Assembly (NCBI GenBank): GCA_902461025.1
Contig: CABPWC010000088.1
Location: forward strand, 1 to 6,239
Reading direction: 5' to 3'
DNA from: an uncultured Streptococcus sp.
GTDB taxonomy: Bacteria; Bacillota; Bacilli; Lactobacillales; Streptococcaceae
DNA: 6,239 nt
Shown here: piece after piece, positions 1-5,543 of the stretch
How positions within the stretch are numbered: the first letter of the stretch is position 1
How the letters are laid out: each line of letters opens with the position of its first letter
Program-made: the position numbers and the translations under genes
The notes under the pieces: generated by a model
Told to the model about the DNA's origin: nothing
Database searches by the model: none
What the model saw: the letters and a program-made list of their open reading frames with translations, nothing else

Positions 1-6
1 AATTGT

Positions 7-56
7 AAAAACTAGGTTGTCAGTTTCCACTATGGAGCAGTCAGCCTAGTTTTTTT
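7..56. terminator. Bidirectional intrinsic terminator upstream of lacX
   Basis: A ten-base arm (7-16, AAAAACTAGG) is the exact reverse complement of 45-54. Three further pairs (17-44 wobble, 18-43, 19-42) extend the stem inward. A T run (50-56) follows on the + strand, and the A run at 7-11 gives a T run for transcription on the - strand, so the hairpin could stop transcription from both sides. It most likely ends a transcript from a gene left of the window. The 3' end of the T run is only 20 nt before the lacX start codon, and I see no convincing promoter in between. Confidence 0.85.
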
Positions 57-63
57 GAAAAAT

Positions 64-68
64 GGAGG
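64..68 (+). promoter_or_regulatory. Shine-Dalgarno site fixing the GTG start of lacX
   Basis: GGAGG lies 8 nt before the GTG at 77. It decides the start: there is no ATG in this frame until codon 104, which would remove the N-terminal strand region and the conserved Arg and first His of the epimerase fold. Confidence 0.85.
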
Positions 69-76
69 TATAAGCA

Positions 77-970
77 GTGATTGCATTAAAATCAGATTAT
101 TTACAAGTAGAGTTTCAGTCTCTAGGAGGGGCGCTATCTTCTATAAAAGATAAAGATGGTGTAGAGTATTTGTGGCAGGGAGATCCAACTTATTGGAGTG
201 GACAAGCTCCTGTATTATTCCCAATTTGTGGCTCGGTTAGAAATGATACTGTCCTATATGATCAAGAAGATGGTAGTCAAGTAAAAGGTAAAATTCCACG
301 TCATGGATTGGTTCGAAAAAAAGAATTTGAATTAGTGAACCAAACAGAGAATTCTGTTACATTCGCTATTGAGGATGATGAGGAAATGTATGCAAATTAC
401 CCTTATCATTTTCGCTTAGAAATTACTTACACAGTGTCAGGTAAAACCATACGAACACACTATAAGATCTATAATAAAGAATCTGAAAAGAGCATGCCAT
501 ACTTTATCGGTGGACATCCTGGTTTTAACTGTCCATTACTAAATGACGAGGCATATGAAGATTACTATCTGGAATTTGAAAAGCCAGAAACATGTACAGT
601 TCCAAAACCTTTCCCAGAAACAGGAATGTTGGATTTCAAAGATAGAAGTTCTTGGTTAAATAATCAAAAAGAAATAGACTTGAATTATGACTTCTTTAGC
701 TACGATGCTGTGACATTAGATGAGTTGGAATCTCGCACAGTAGCTTTGCGTTCACGAAAACATGATAAAGGTTTGAAACTACATTTTAAAGAGTTTCCAA
801 ATTTAATCGTATGGTCAACTCTTAATAAAGGCCCTTTCATCGCCTTGGAACCATGGTCAGGTTTGTCTACTTCGCTCGATGAAGGAGATAGACTGGAAGA
901 TAAGAAAGATGTTAAAGTTTTGAAACCTAGCGATTTTGATCAGGTTGGATTCGATATCGAGATTTTATAA
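77..970 (+). CDS. lacX: LacX-like aldose 1-epimerase family protein
   Basis: This 297-residue protein belongs to the galactose mutarotase-like fold (aldose 1-epimerase family), in the LacX/YeaD-type subgroup found beside lac genes of lactococci and streptococci. Members interconvert alpha and beta anomers of sugars or sugar phosphates in the cytoplasm; the exact substrate of LacX is not established. Conserved positions are visible: Arg55 in SVRND, His76 in PRHGLVR, His147 in GGHPGF, and Glu258 in LEPWSG, which matches the usual general base. The length is normal for the family and there is no signal peptide or membrane segment. Translation starts at GTG, supported by GGAGG at 64-68. In Lactococcus lactis lacX lies at the distal end of the operon; here it precedes lacA. 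It has a terminator in front and none behind, so its mRNA may continue through the lac promoter region. The family call is secure; the symbol rests on family resemblance plus neighbours. Confidence 0.85.
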   Translation: MIALKSDYLQVEFQSLGGALSSIKDKDGVEYLWQGDPTYWSGQAPVLFPICGSVRNDTVLYDQEDGSQVKGKIPRHGLVRKKEFELVNQTENSVTFAIEDDEEMYANYPYHFRLEITYTVSGKTIRTHYKIYNKESEKSMPYFIGGHPGFNCPLLNDEAYEDYYLEFEKPETCTVPKPFPETGMLDFKDRSSWLNNQKEIDLNYDFFSYDAVTLDELESRTVALRSRKHDKGLKLHFKEFPNLIVWSTLNKGPFIALEPWSGLSTSLDEGDRLEDKKDVKVLKPSDFDQVGFDIEIL

Positions 971-986
971 AAAATAAACAAAAACA

Positions 987-999
987 AACATAAATTGTT
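987..999 (+). promoter_or_regulatory. Putative LacR operator 1 (overlaps the -35 box)
   Basis: AACATAAATTGTT has an inverted AACA/TGTT dyad. Its reverse complement matches 1039-1051 at 12 of 13 positions. It covers the first two bases of the -35 box, so a bound protein would block RNA polymerase. The DeoR-family repressor LacR, which responds to tagatose-6-phosphate, is the expected ligand because it controls this pathway in lactic acid bacteria. No lacR gene is in view, so the assignment is inferred. Confidence 0.55.
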
Positions 1000-1026
1000 G
1001 ACTTTTCCAACTAATAGTAGTATATT
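998..1026 (+). promoter_or_regulatory. Sigma-A promoter of lacABCD
   Basis: The -35 box TTGACT (998-1003) and -10 box TATATT (1021-1026) are separated by exactly 17 bp, and each matches the consensus at 5 of 6 positions. The predicted start of transcription is about 1033, which gives a leader of about 200 nt before lacA. The flanking inverted operator-like copies support this as the regulated lac promoter. I found no good CcpA (cre) match in 971-1231. Confidence 0.8.
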
Positions 1027-1038
1027 ATGTTTATAAAG

Positions 1039-1051
1039 AACAATTTGTGTT
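1039..1051 (+). promoter_or_regulatory. Putative LacR operator 2 (just downstream of the transcription start)
   Basis: AACAATTTGTGTT is the inverted partner of 987-999, with 12 of 13 bases matching the reverse complement. It covers roughly +7 to +19 of the predicted transcript. The centres of the two sites are 52 bp apart, close to five helical turns, so they face the same side of the DNA. This fits cooperative binding or a small repression loop around the promoter. Identification as a LacR site is inferred. Confidence 0.5.
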
Positions 1052-1096
1052 TATTTTAACAAGATTACTGTTCTGGCTTTTCTCTGAAGAAAGCTT

Positions 1097-1128
1097 ATTA
1101 AGAAACGAATAAGATATTTGTTCTTAAT
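1097..1128 (+). other. Long hairpin in the lacA mRNA leader
   Basis: Positions 1097-1104 pair with 1121-1128 and 1106-1110 pair with 1116-1120. This gives a 13-bp stem with one bulged A (1105), one G-U wobble and a five-base loop (1111-1115). It is followed by mixed A/T sequence rather than a clean T run, so it does not look like an efficient terminator. It could protect the 5' end of the mRNA or act as a weak attenuator. It lacks the TGTTACT core of the RAT in front of lacT. Confidence 0.5.
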
Positions 1129-1231
1129 TTAAATTATTGTCAACAAACTACTAGTAACTATTTGAGAAAGGTCTCTTTTAGGCTAGAATCAGAAAGTTTT
1201 ACTGGTCTATTATTAAAAAGGAGTATACAAT

Positions 1232-1657
1232 ATGGCTATTGTTATTGGTGCAGATGCTGCAGGTTTAAGATTGAAAGAAGTTGTAAAAGACTTCTTGGAA
1301 AAAGAAAACTTCCACGTAGTGGATGTTTCAGCAGAAGGTCAAGACTTCGTTGATGTAACTCTTGCTGTTGCAGAAGAAGTTAAGAAAGAAGAACAAAACC
1401 TTGGTATCGTCATTGATGCTTATGGTGCAGGTCCGTTTATGGTAGCGACTAAGATTAAAGGAATGGTTGCTGCAGAAGTTTCTGACGAACGTTCAGCTTA
1501 CATGACTCGAGGTCACAACAACTCACGTATGATTACGATGGGAGCTCAACTTGTTGGGGACGAATTGGCTAAAAACATTGCTAAAGGCTTTGTAAATGGT
1601 AAGTACGACGGAGGTCGTCACCAAATCCGTGTCGACATGTTGAACAAAATGTGTTAA
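1232..1657 (+). CDS. lacA: Galactose-6-phosphate isomerase subunit LacA
   Basis: This cytoplasmic protein of 141 residues is of the RpiB/LacAB sugar-phosphate isomerase family. With LacB it forms the heteromeric enzyme that converts D-galactose-6-phosphate to D-tagatose-6-phosphate, the first step of the tagatose pathway. The nucleotide-binding-like start IGADAAG (residues 5-11) aligns with the RpiB DHAG region, but the His of that motif is replaced. At the RpiB catalytic Cys position LacA has Asp62 (IDAYGAG), while the RGHNN stretch (93-97) is kept. It therefore probably supplies binding residues rather than the base, as is usual for LacA. The start is backed by AAGGAG at 1218-1223, 8 nt upstream. 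lacB follows after 29 nt. It is the first gene behind the promoter at 998-1026. Confidence 0.96.
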   Translation: MAIVIGADAAGLRLKEVVKDFLEKENFHVVDVSAEGQDFVDVTLAVAEEVKKEEQNLGIVIDAYGAGPFMVATKIKGMVAAEVSDERSAYMTRGHNNSRMITMGAQLVGDELAKNIAKGFVNGKYDGGRHQIRVDMLNKMC

Positions 1658-1686
1658 TTTTTATATTAAATGAAAGGTAAGATAAA

Positions 1687-2202
1687 ATGAGAATTGCAAT
1701 CGGATGTGACCACATCGTAACAAATGAAAAAATGGCGGGTTCAGAATTTTTGAAATCAAAAGGACATGAAGTCATCGACTTTGGTACTTATGACCACGCT
1801 CGTACACACTATCCTATTTTTGGTAAAAAAGTTGGTGAAGCAGTAGTCAGCGGCCAAGCTGACCTTGGTGTATGTATTTGTGGTACAGGTGTAGGTATCA
1901 ATAACGCTGTTAACAAAGTTCCAGGTGTTCGTTCTGCTTTGGTTCGCGATATGACAACAGCTCTATATGCAAAAGAACAATTGAATGCCAACGTAATCGG
2001 ATTTGGTGGTAAAATCACTGGTGAATTGCTCATGTGTGATATCATTGAAGCTTTCATCAACGCTGAATACAAACCATCAGAAGAAAACAAAAAATTGATT
2101 GCTAAAATCCAACACGTTGAAACTCATAACGATCATCAAACTGATGCCAACTTCTTTACAGAGTTCCTTGAAAAATGGGATCGCGGTGAATACCACGACT
2201 AA
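1687..2202 (+). CDS. lacB: Galactose-6-phosphate isomerase subunit LacB
   Basis: LacB is the 171-residue partner of LacA in the isomerase that turns galactose-6-phosphate into tagatose-6-phosphate. The RpiB-family features are intact: Asp8-His9 in IGCDH, and Cys65 in ICGTGVG (64-70), the residue that acts as catalytic base in RpiB-type enzymes. NANVIGFGG (100-108) forms the later conserved loop. A C-terminal extension after about residue 130, rich in charged residues, is normal for LacB and makes it longer than LacA. Full length for the family. The ribosome site is AAAGG at 1673-1677, 9 nt before ATG. lacC begins 10 nt after the stop. Confidence 0.97.
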   Translation: MRIAIGCDHIVTNEKMAGSEFLKSKGHEVIDFGTYDHARTHYPIFGKKVGEAVVSGQADLGVCICGTGVGINNAVNKVPGVRSALVRDMTTALYAKEQLNANVIGFGGKITGELLMCDIIEAFINAEYKPSEENKKLIAKIQHVETHNDHQTDANFFTEFLEKWDRGEYHD

Positions 2203-2212
2203 GAGGTGACTT

Positions 2213-3142
2213 ATGATTTTAACAGTCACAATGAACCCATCCATTGATATTTCCTATCCTTTGGATGAATTGAAAATTGACACTGTCAACCGTGTTGTCG
2301 ATGTTACGAAAACAGCGGGTGGTAAAGGTCTCAATGTTACAAGAGTTCTATCAGAATTTGGTGATTCTGTAGTCGCAACTGGACTTGTTGGTTGTAAACT
2401 AGGTGATTTTCTAGTAGAAAATATTGATGATAAAGTTTCGAAACGTTTCTTTTCTATCCAAGGAGAAACCCGTAACTGTATCGCAATTCTACATGGAGAA
2501 AATCAAACAGAAATCCTAGAAAAAGGTCCTGAAGTTCAAGAAAAAGAAGGACAAGATTTCTTGGCTCATTTCAAGGAACTTTTAGAAACTGTAGAGGTAG
2601 TAGCCATTTCAGGTAGTCTACCAGCAGGACTTCCTGTTGACTATTATGCTAGTCTAGTTGAACTTGCTAACCAAGCTGGTAAACCTGTTGTCTTGGACTG
2701 TTCAGGAGCTGCACTTCAGGCGGTTCTTGAATCTCCACATAAACCAACGGTTATCAAACCAAATAATGAAGAATTGTCTCAACTTTTGGGTAGAGAAATT
2801 TCTAAAGACTTGGATGAATTAAAAGAGGTTCTTCAAGAGCCCCTATTTGAAGGAATTGAGTGGATTATCGTTTCCTTAGGTGCTAATGGTGCCTTTGCAA
2901 AACACGGGAACACTTTCTATAAAGTGGATATTCCAAAAATTCAAGTTGTAAATCCAGTTGGGTCAGGTGATTCAACCGTTGCAGGTATTGCATCAGGTCT
3001 TTTCCATAAAGAAACGGATCAAGAATTGCTGACTAAGGCGAATGTCCTTGGTATGCTAAATGCTCAAGAAAAAATGACCGGTCATGTCAATATGGCTAAC
3101 TATCAAGGTCTCTATGACCAATTAATTGTAAAAGAGGTATAA
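2213..3142 (+). CDS. lacC: Tagatose-6-phosphate kinase
   Basis: This 309-residue kinase of the PfkB/ribokinase family transfers phosphate from ATP to tagatose-6-phosphate, giving tagatose-1,6-bisphosphate. PfkB landmarks appear in order: a sugar-binding N-terminus (MNPSID, 7-12), GGKG (36-39), SGSLPAG (133-139), IKPNNEE (181-187), SLGANGA (221-227), and the anion-hole/catalytic motif PVGSGDS (248-254) with Asp253 as the expected base. Length matches the family. Relatives with similar sequence include 1-phosphofructokinase (FruK), but the position between lacB and lacD makes LacC the clear choice. A GAGGTGA ribosome site (2203-2209) lies directly after the lacB stop, so translation is probably coupled. 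Only one base separates its stop from lacD. Confidence 0.97.
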   Translation: MILTVTMNPSIDISYPLDELKIDTVNRVVDVTKTAGGKGLNVTRVLSEFGDSVVATGLVGCKLGDFLVENIDDKVSKRFFSIQGETRNCIAILHGENQTEILEKGPEVQEKEGQDFLAHFKELLETVEVVAISGSLPAGLPVDYYASLVELANQAGKPVVLDCSGAALQAVLESPHKPTVIKPNNEELSQLLGREISKDLDELKEVLQEPLFEGIEWIIVSLGANGAFAKHGNTFYKVDIPKIQVVNPVGSGDSTVAGIASGLFHKETDQELLTKANVLGMLNAQEKMTGHVNMANYQGLYDQLIVKEV

Positions 3143-3143
3143 A

Positions 3144-4124
3144 ATGGTTTTAACAGAAAATAAACGCGCTTGTATGCAAAAACTCTCTGATGAAAATGGT
3201 ATCATCTCAGCTCTTGCTTTTGACCAACGTGGTGCTTTGAAACGTCTCATGGCTCAATACCAAACAGAAGAGCCAACAGTTGCTCAAATGGAAGAACTTA
3301 AAGTATTAGTAGCAGATGAATTGACTAAATATGCTTCATCTATGCTACTTGACCCTGAGTACGGACTTCCAGCTACAAAAGCTCTTGATCCAAATGCTGG
3401 TCTTCTCCTTGCTTATGAAAAAACAGGATACGATACAACAAGTACAAAACGCTTGCCAGACTGCTTGGACATTTGGTCTGCAAAACGTATCAAAGAACAA
3501 GGTGCAGATGCTGTTAAGTTCTTGCTTTACTATGACGTAGATAGCTCTGACGAACTCAACCAACAAAAACAAGCCTACATTGAACGTATTGGTTCTGAGT
3601 GTGTAGCTGAAGATATTCCATTCTTCCTTGAAATCTTGGCTTACGATGAAAAGATTGCTGATGCAGGTTCTGCTGAATACGCTAAAGTAAAACCACACAA
3701 AGTTATTGGTGCTATGAAAGTCTTCTCAGACCCACGCTTTAACATTGATGTTTTGAAAGTGGAAGTTCCAGTTAACGTTAAATACGTTGAAGGATTTGCT
3801 GAAGGAGAGGTTGTTCACACTCGTGAAGAAGCAGCAGCATTCTTCAAAGCACAAGACGAAGCAACAAATCTTCCTTACATCTATTTAAGTGCAGGTGTAT
3901 CAGCTAAACTCTTCCAAGAAACACTTGTATTTGCCCATGAATCAGGTGCAAACTTCAATGGTGTTCTTTGTGGGCGTGCAACATGGGCTGGATCAGTTGA
4001 GGCTTACATAAAAGATGGTGAAGCAGCGGCACGCGAATGGCTTCGTACAACTGGTTTTGAAAACATCGATGAACTTAATAAAGTACTTCAAAAAACAGCA
4101 ACTTCATGGACCGAACGTGTGTAA
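3144..4124 (+). CDS. lacD: Tagatose-1,6-bisphosphate aldolase (class I)
   Basis: The 326-residue LacD cleaves tagatose-1,6-bisphosphate to dihydroxyacetone phosphate and glyceraldehyde-3-phosphate, feeding glycolysis. It is a class I (Schiff-base) aldolase of the LacD/DeoC superfamily. Lys205 in VLKVEVP fits the Schiff-base lysine reported for streptococcal LacD; Lys125 (AVKFLLYYD) and Glu163 (FLEILAYD) match other active-site residues. AFDQRG (25-30) is typical of the N-terminal barrel strand. Length is normal. The AGAGG ribosome site (3133-3137) lies inside the last lacC codons and the start is one base after the lacC stop, so the two are probably translationally coupled. All 12 arginine codons are CGT or CGC, suggesting high expression. 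In Streptococcus pyogenes a LacD paralogue also has a regulatory role; nothing here shows that. Confidence 0.97.
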   Translation: MVLTENKRACMQKLSDENGIISALAFDQRGALKRLMAQYQTEEPTVAQMEELKVLVADELTKYASSMLLDPEYGLPATKALDPNAGLLLAYEKTGYDTTSTKRLPDCLDIWSAKRIKEQGADAVKFLLYYDVDSSDELNQQKQAYIERIGSECVAEDIPFFLEILAYDEKIADAGSAEYAKVKPHKVIGAMKVFSDPRFNIDVLKVEVPVNVKYVEGFAEGEVVHTREEAAAFFKAQDEATNLPYIYLSAGVSAKLFQETLVFAHESGANFNGVLCGRATWAGSVEAYIKDGEAAAREWLRTTGFENIDELNKVLQKTATSWTERV

Positions 4125-4179
4125 GTTTCCACCCTTTTTATGTCAAAAACCAGCTAAAAAACTTTTAAAAAAAGTTGTA

Positions 4180-4193
4180 TGTAAAGGTTTACA
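4180..4193 (+). promoter_or_regulatory. CcpA-binding (cre-like) site in front of lacT
   Basis: TGTAAAGGTTTACA has perfect TGTAAA/TTTACA arms and matches the catabolite-responsive element consensus except that the central CG is GG. Its last six bases are the -35 box of the promoter, so CcpA with HPr-Ser-P would exclude RNA polymerase when a preferred sugar is present. CcpA control of PTS genes is well established in streptococci; binding here is inferred from sequence. Confidence 0.75.
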
Positions 4194-4216
4194 AAATAAA
4201 AATCTTGTGCTATACT
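4188..4216 (+). promoter_or_regulatory. Internal sigma-A promoter of lacTFE(G), extended -10
   Basis: The -35 box is TTTACA (4188-4193) and the -10 box is TATACT (4211-4216), with a 17-bp spacer. TG at 4208-4209 makes an extended -10 element, which would offset the imperfect boxes. Transcription should start near 4223, 16 nt before the RAT hairpin. A/T-rich tracts at 4155-4173 lie about 50-68 bases before that start and could help polymerase binding. The promoter makes lacT and the genes after it a separate unit from lacABCD. Confidence 0.75.
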
Positions 4217-4238
4217 TAAGTCACAAGTTAATAAGAGT

Positions 4239-4268
4239 GAGTGTTACTAAGTAATATTAGGCATGATC
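4239..4268 (+). promoter_or_regulatory. Ribonucleic antiterminator (RAT) site for LacT
   Basis: This 30-nt element keeps the RAT core blocks of the BglG/LicT/SacT family: TGTTACT (4242-4248) on the 5' side and AGGCA (4259-4263) on the 3' side. It can fold with an outer stem, unpaired positions near 4245-4246 and 4261-4262, and an upper stem 4247-4250 with 4257-4260, as expected for internal loops recognised by the RNA-binding domain. Its last five bases (4264-4268) are also the first five of the terminator stem, so the two structures exclude each other. LacT encoded just downstream is the obvious ligand. Confidence 0.82.
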
Positions 4269-4316
4269 ACAGATGACTCAGAAATTTATTTTCAGGGTCA
4301 TTTGTGGTCATTTTTT
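4264..4316 (+). terminator. LacT-controlled leader terminator
   Basis: Positions 4264-4279 pair with 4295-4310 over 16 base pairs, 13 Watson-Crick and 3 G-U, followed by six Ts (4311-4316). An inner GAAA/TTTC pairing (4281-4284 with 4290-4293) can extend the stem. It is a strong intrinsic terminator placed 38 nt before lacT. When LacT stabilises the RAT hairpin, the 5' arm is held and read-through occurs. Transcripts arriving from lacABCD would meet the same switch, since I see no good terminator between lacD and the promoter. Confidence 0.9.
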
Positions 4317-4354
4317 ATACTCTAGCTCTTAAATGACAGAACAAGGAGGTCGAC

Positions 4355-5191
4355 ATGTATCGGATATTAAATCCAATGAACCATAATGTTTCTCTTGTAC
4401 GTAACGGAAACGGTGAAGAGCTTGTAGTAATTGGGAAAGGGATTGCCTTTGGAAAAAAGAAAGGTGATTTGATTTCCGAAGAGCAAGTTGAAAAAGTTTT
4501 TCGGATGAAGACTGAAGAATCTCGAGAAAATTTTATGACTCTACTCAAGGATGTTCCGCTAGACTTTATTACCGTTACTTATGAAATTATCGATAATCTT
4601 TCAAAAAAATACCAATATCCTGTTCAAGAGTATCTCTACGTAACCTTAACAGACCATATCTATTGTTCTTATCAAGCGATTAGCCAAGGACGTTATAAGG
4701 ATAGTAATTTACCTGATATTTCAAAGGAGTATCCTATTGCTTTTCAAATAGCTCAAGAGTCTTTTGAAATCTATAATAGTAAACTATCTGGTAATTTACC
4801 AAAGGATGAAATAAAAAGAATAGCCTACCACTTTATTAATGCCGAGGGTGAGAATGAGGTAGAAGTTGCAGAAGCTATTGATAAGAGAAAGGAAATCATA
4901 AAGAAGGTTGAGAGTCTTCTCAGGAGCTATAACATTCAAAGAACCCAAGAAAATAATAATTTCTACGATCGTTTTATGATTCATCTAAATTATTTCTTGG
5001 ATTACCTTGATCGAAGTCGGGATGATAATCAATCCTTGCTCGATATGGAAGAACATATAAAAAATACCTATCCAGAAGCATTCGAGATTGGTAGCAAAAT
5101 TTATGAAGTCATTGCTCAGGAAACTGGGGTAGACCTTTATAAAAGTGAACGAGTTTACCTTGTTCTACACATTCAACGTTTATTGTCATAA
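4355..5191 (+). CDS. lacT: BglG-family transcriptional antiterminator LacT
   Basis: This 278-residue RNA-binding regulator prevents early termination of the PTS gene transcript when lactose is available. Residues 1-56 form the co-antiterminator RNA-binding domain (MYRILNPMNHNV start, then GKGIAFGKKKGD). Two PTS regulation domains follow, about 70-170 and 175-278. The four regulatory histidines are all present: His101 (LTDHI) and His159 (AYHF) in PRD1, His210 (MIHL) and His272 (VLHI) in PRD2. They are normally phosphorylated by HPr or the EII protein to set activity. Length equals that of LicT-type proteins. AAGGAGGT at 4343-4350 is a near-perfect ribosome site. It lies behind its own RAT/terminator, so it is autoregulated. 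Its 14 arginine codons are a mix of CGG, CGA, AGA, AGG and CGT, unlike lacD, suggesting lower expression. Confidence 0.96.
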   Translation: MYRILNPMNHNVSLVRNGNGEELVVIGKGIAFGKKKGDLISEEQVEKVFRMKTEESRENFMTLLKDVPLDFITVTYEIIDNLSKKYQYPVQEYLYVTLTDHIYCSYQAISQGRYKDSNLPDISKEYPIAFQIAQESFEIYNSKLSGNLPKDEIKRIAYHFINAEGENEVEVAEAIDKRKEIIKKVESLLRSYNIQRTQENNNFYDRFMIHLNYFLDYLDRSRDDNQSLLDMEEHIKNTYPEAFEIGSKIYEVIAQETGVDLYKSERVYLVLHIQRLLS

Positions 5192-5225
5192 TATTTAATA
5201 AAAATTATATAAGGAGAAATCTATC

Positions 5226-5543
5226 ATGAATAGAGAAGAAGTAACATTGTTAGGTTTTGAGATTGTTGCCTATGCTGGCGATGCTCGTTCAAAACTCTTA
5301 GAAGCTCTGAAAGCTGCTGAAGCTGGTGATTTTGCTAAAGCAGATGCGTTAGTTGAAGAAGCCGGTGCTTGCATCGCAGAGGCTCACCATGCCCAAACAA
5401 GCTTGTTAACAAAGGAAGCTGCAGGTGAAGATTTAGCCTATAGCGTGACCATGATGCATGGCCAAGATCACCTGATGACAACAATCTTGCTAAAAGATTT
5501 GATGCATCATTTAATTGAACTTTATAAAAGAGGAGCTAAATAA
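5226..5543 (+). CDS. lacF: Lactose-specific PTS enzyme IIA component
   Basis: LacF is the soluble EIIA of the lactose phosphotransferase system. It accepts phosphate from HPr and passes it to the EIIB domain of LacE. The 105-residue, mostly helical protein matches the trimeric lac/cel EIIA family. His78 in MMHGQDHLMTT is the phosphorylation site, and Asp81 three residues on matches the metal-binding Asp at the trimer core. The AHHAQTSLLTKEA helix (53-65) is also typical. Cellobiose EIIA proteins belong to the same family, but the lac neighbours decide the call. AAGGAG (5211-5216) lies 9 nt before ATG, 34 nt after the lacT stop. Its TAA stop overlaps the lacE ATG by one base. Confidence 0.97.
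   Translation: MNREEVTLLGFEIVAYAGDARSKLLEALKAAEAGDFAKADALVEEAGACIAEAHHAQTSLLTKEAAGEDLAYSVTMMHGQDHLMTTILLKDLMHHLIELYKRGAK

Noticed and set aside
1100..1113. Possible cre site around the only CG in the lacA leader
   Set aside because: Four conserved positions of the CcpA consensus do not match, and the bases are better explained by the hairpin.
1137..1165. Possible second promoter for lacA (TTGTCA with 17-bp spacer)
   Set aside because: The matching -10 position reads ATTTGA, a poor box, while the promoter at 998-1026 fits far better.
1162..1353. Short + strand reading frame overlapping the start of lacA
   Set aside because: It overlaps lacA in another frame, lacks a ribosome site, and its Cys/Arg-rich product resembles nothing I recognise. 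lacA has a good AAGGAG site and family match.
1581..1775. Minus-strand frame opposite the lacA/lacB junction
   Set aside because: It lies antisense to two well-supported genes, has no recognisable product and no promoter or ribosome site.
1809..2090. Minus-strand frame inside lacB
   Set aside because: A mirror of the coding bias of lacB; no independent support.
3345..3698. Minus-strand frame of 117 codons inside lacD
   Set aside because: It lies wholly antisense to lacD, is explained by lacD codon usage, and has no recognisable domain.
4160..4176. Small hairpin (AACTTTT/AAAAGTT) after lacD as a possible operon terminator
   Set aside because: The stem is 7 bp with a single G-C pair, the loop is three As, and it is followed by GTATG rather than a T run.
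4015..4254. Short + strand frame running from the lacD end into the lacT leader
   Set aside because: It is out of frame within lacD and then reads through the promoter and RAT; no ribosome site and a low-complexity Lys-rich product.
4315..4548. Minus-strand frame opposite the lacT start
   Set aside because: It is antisense to the conserved RNA-binding domain of lacT and has no support of its own.
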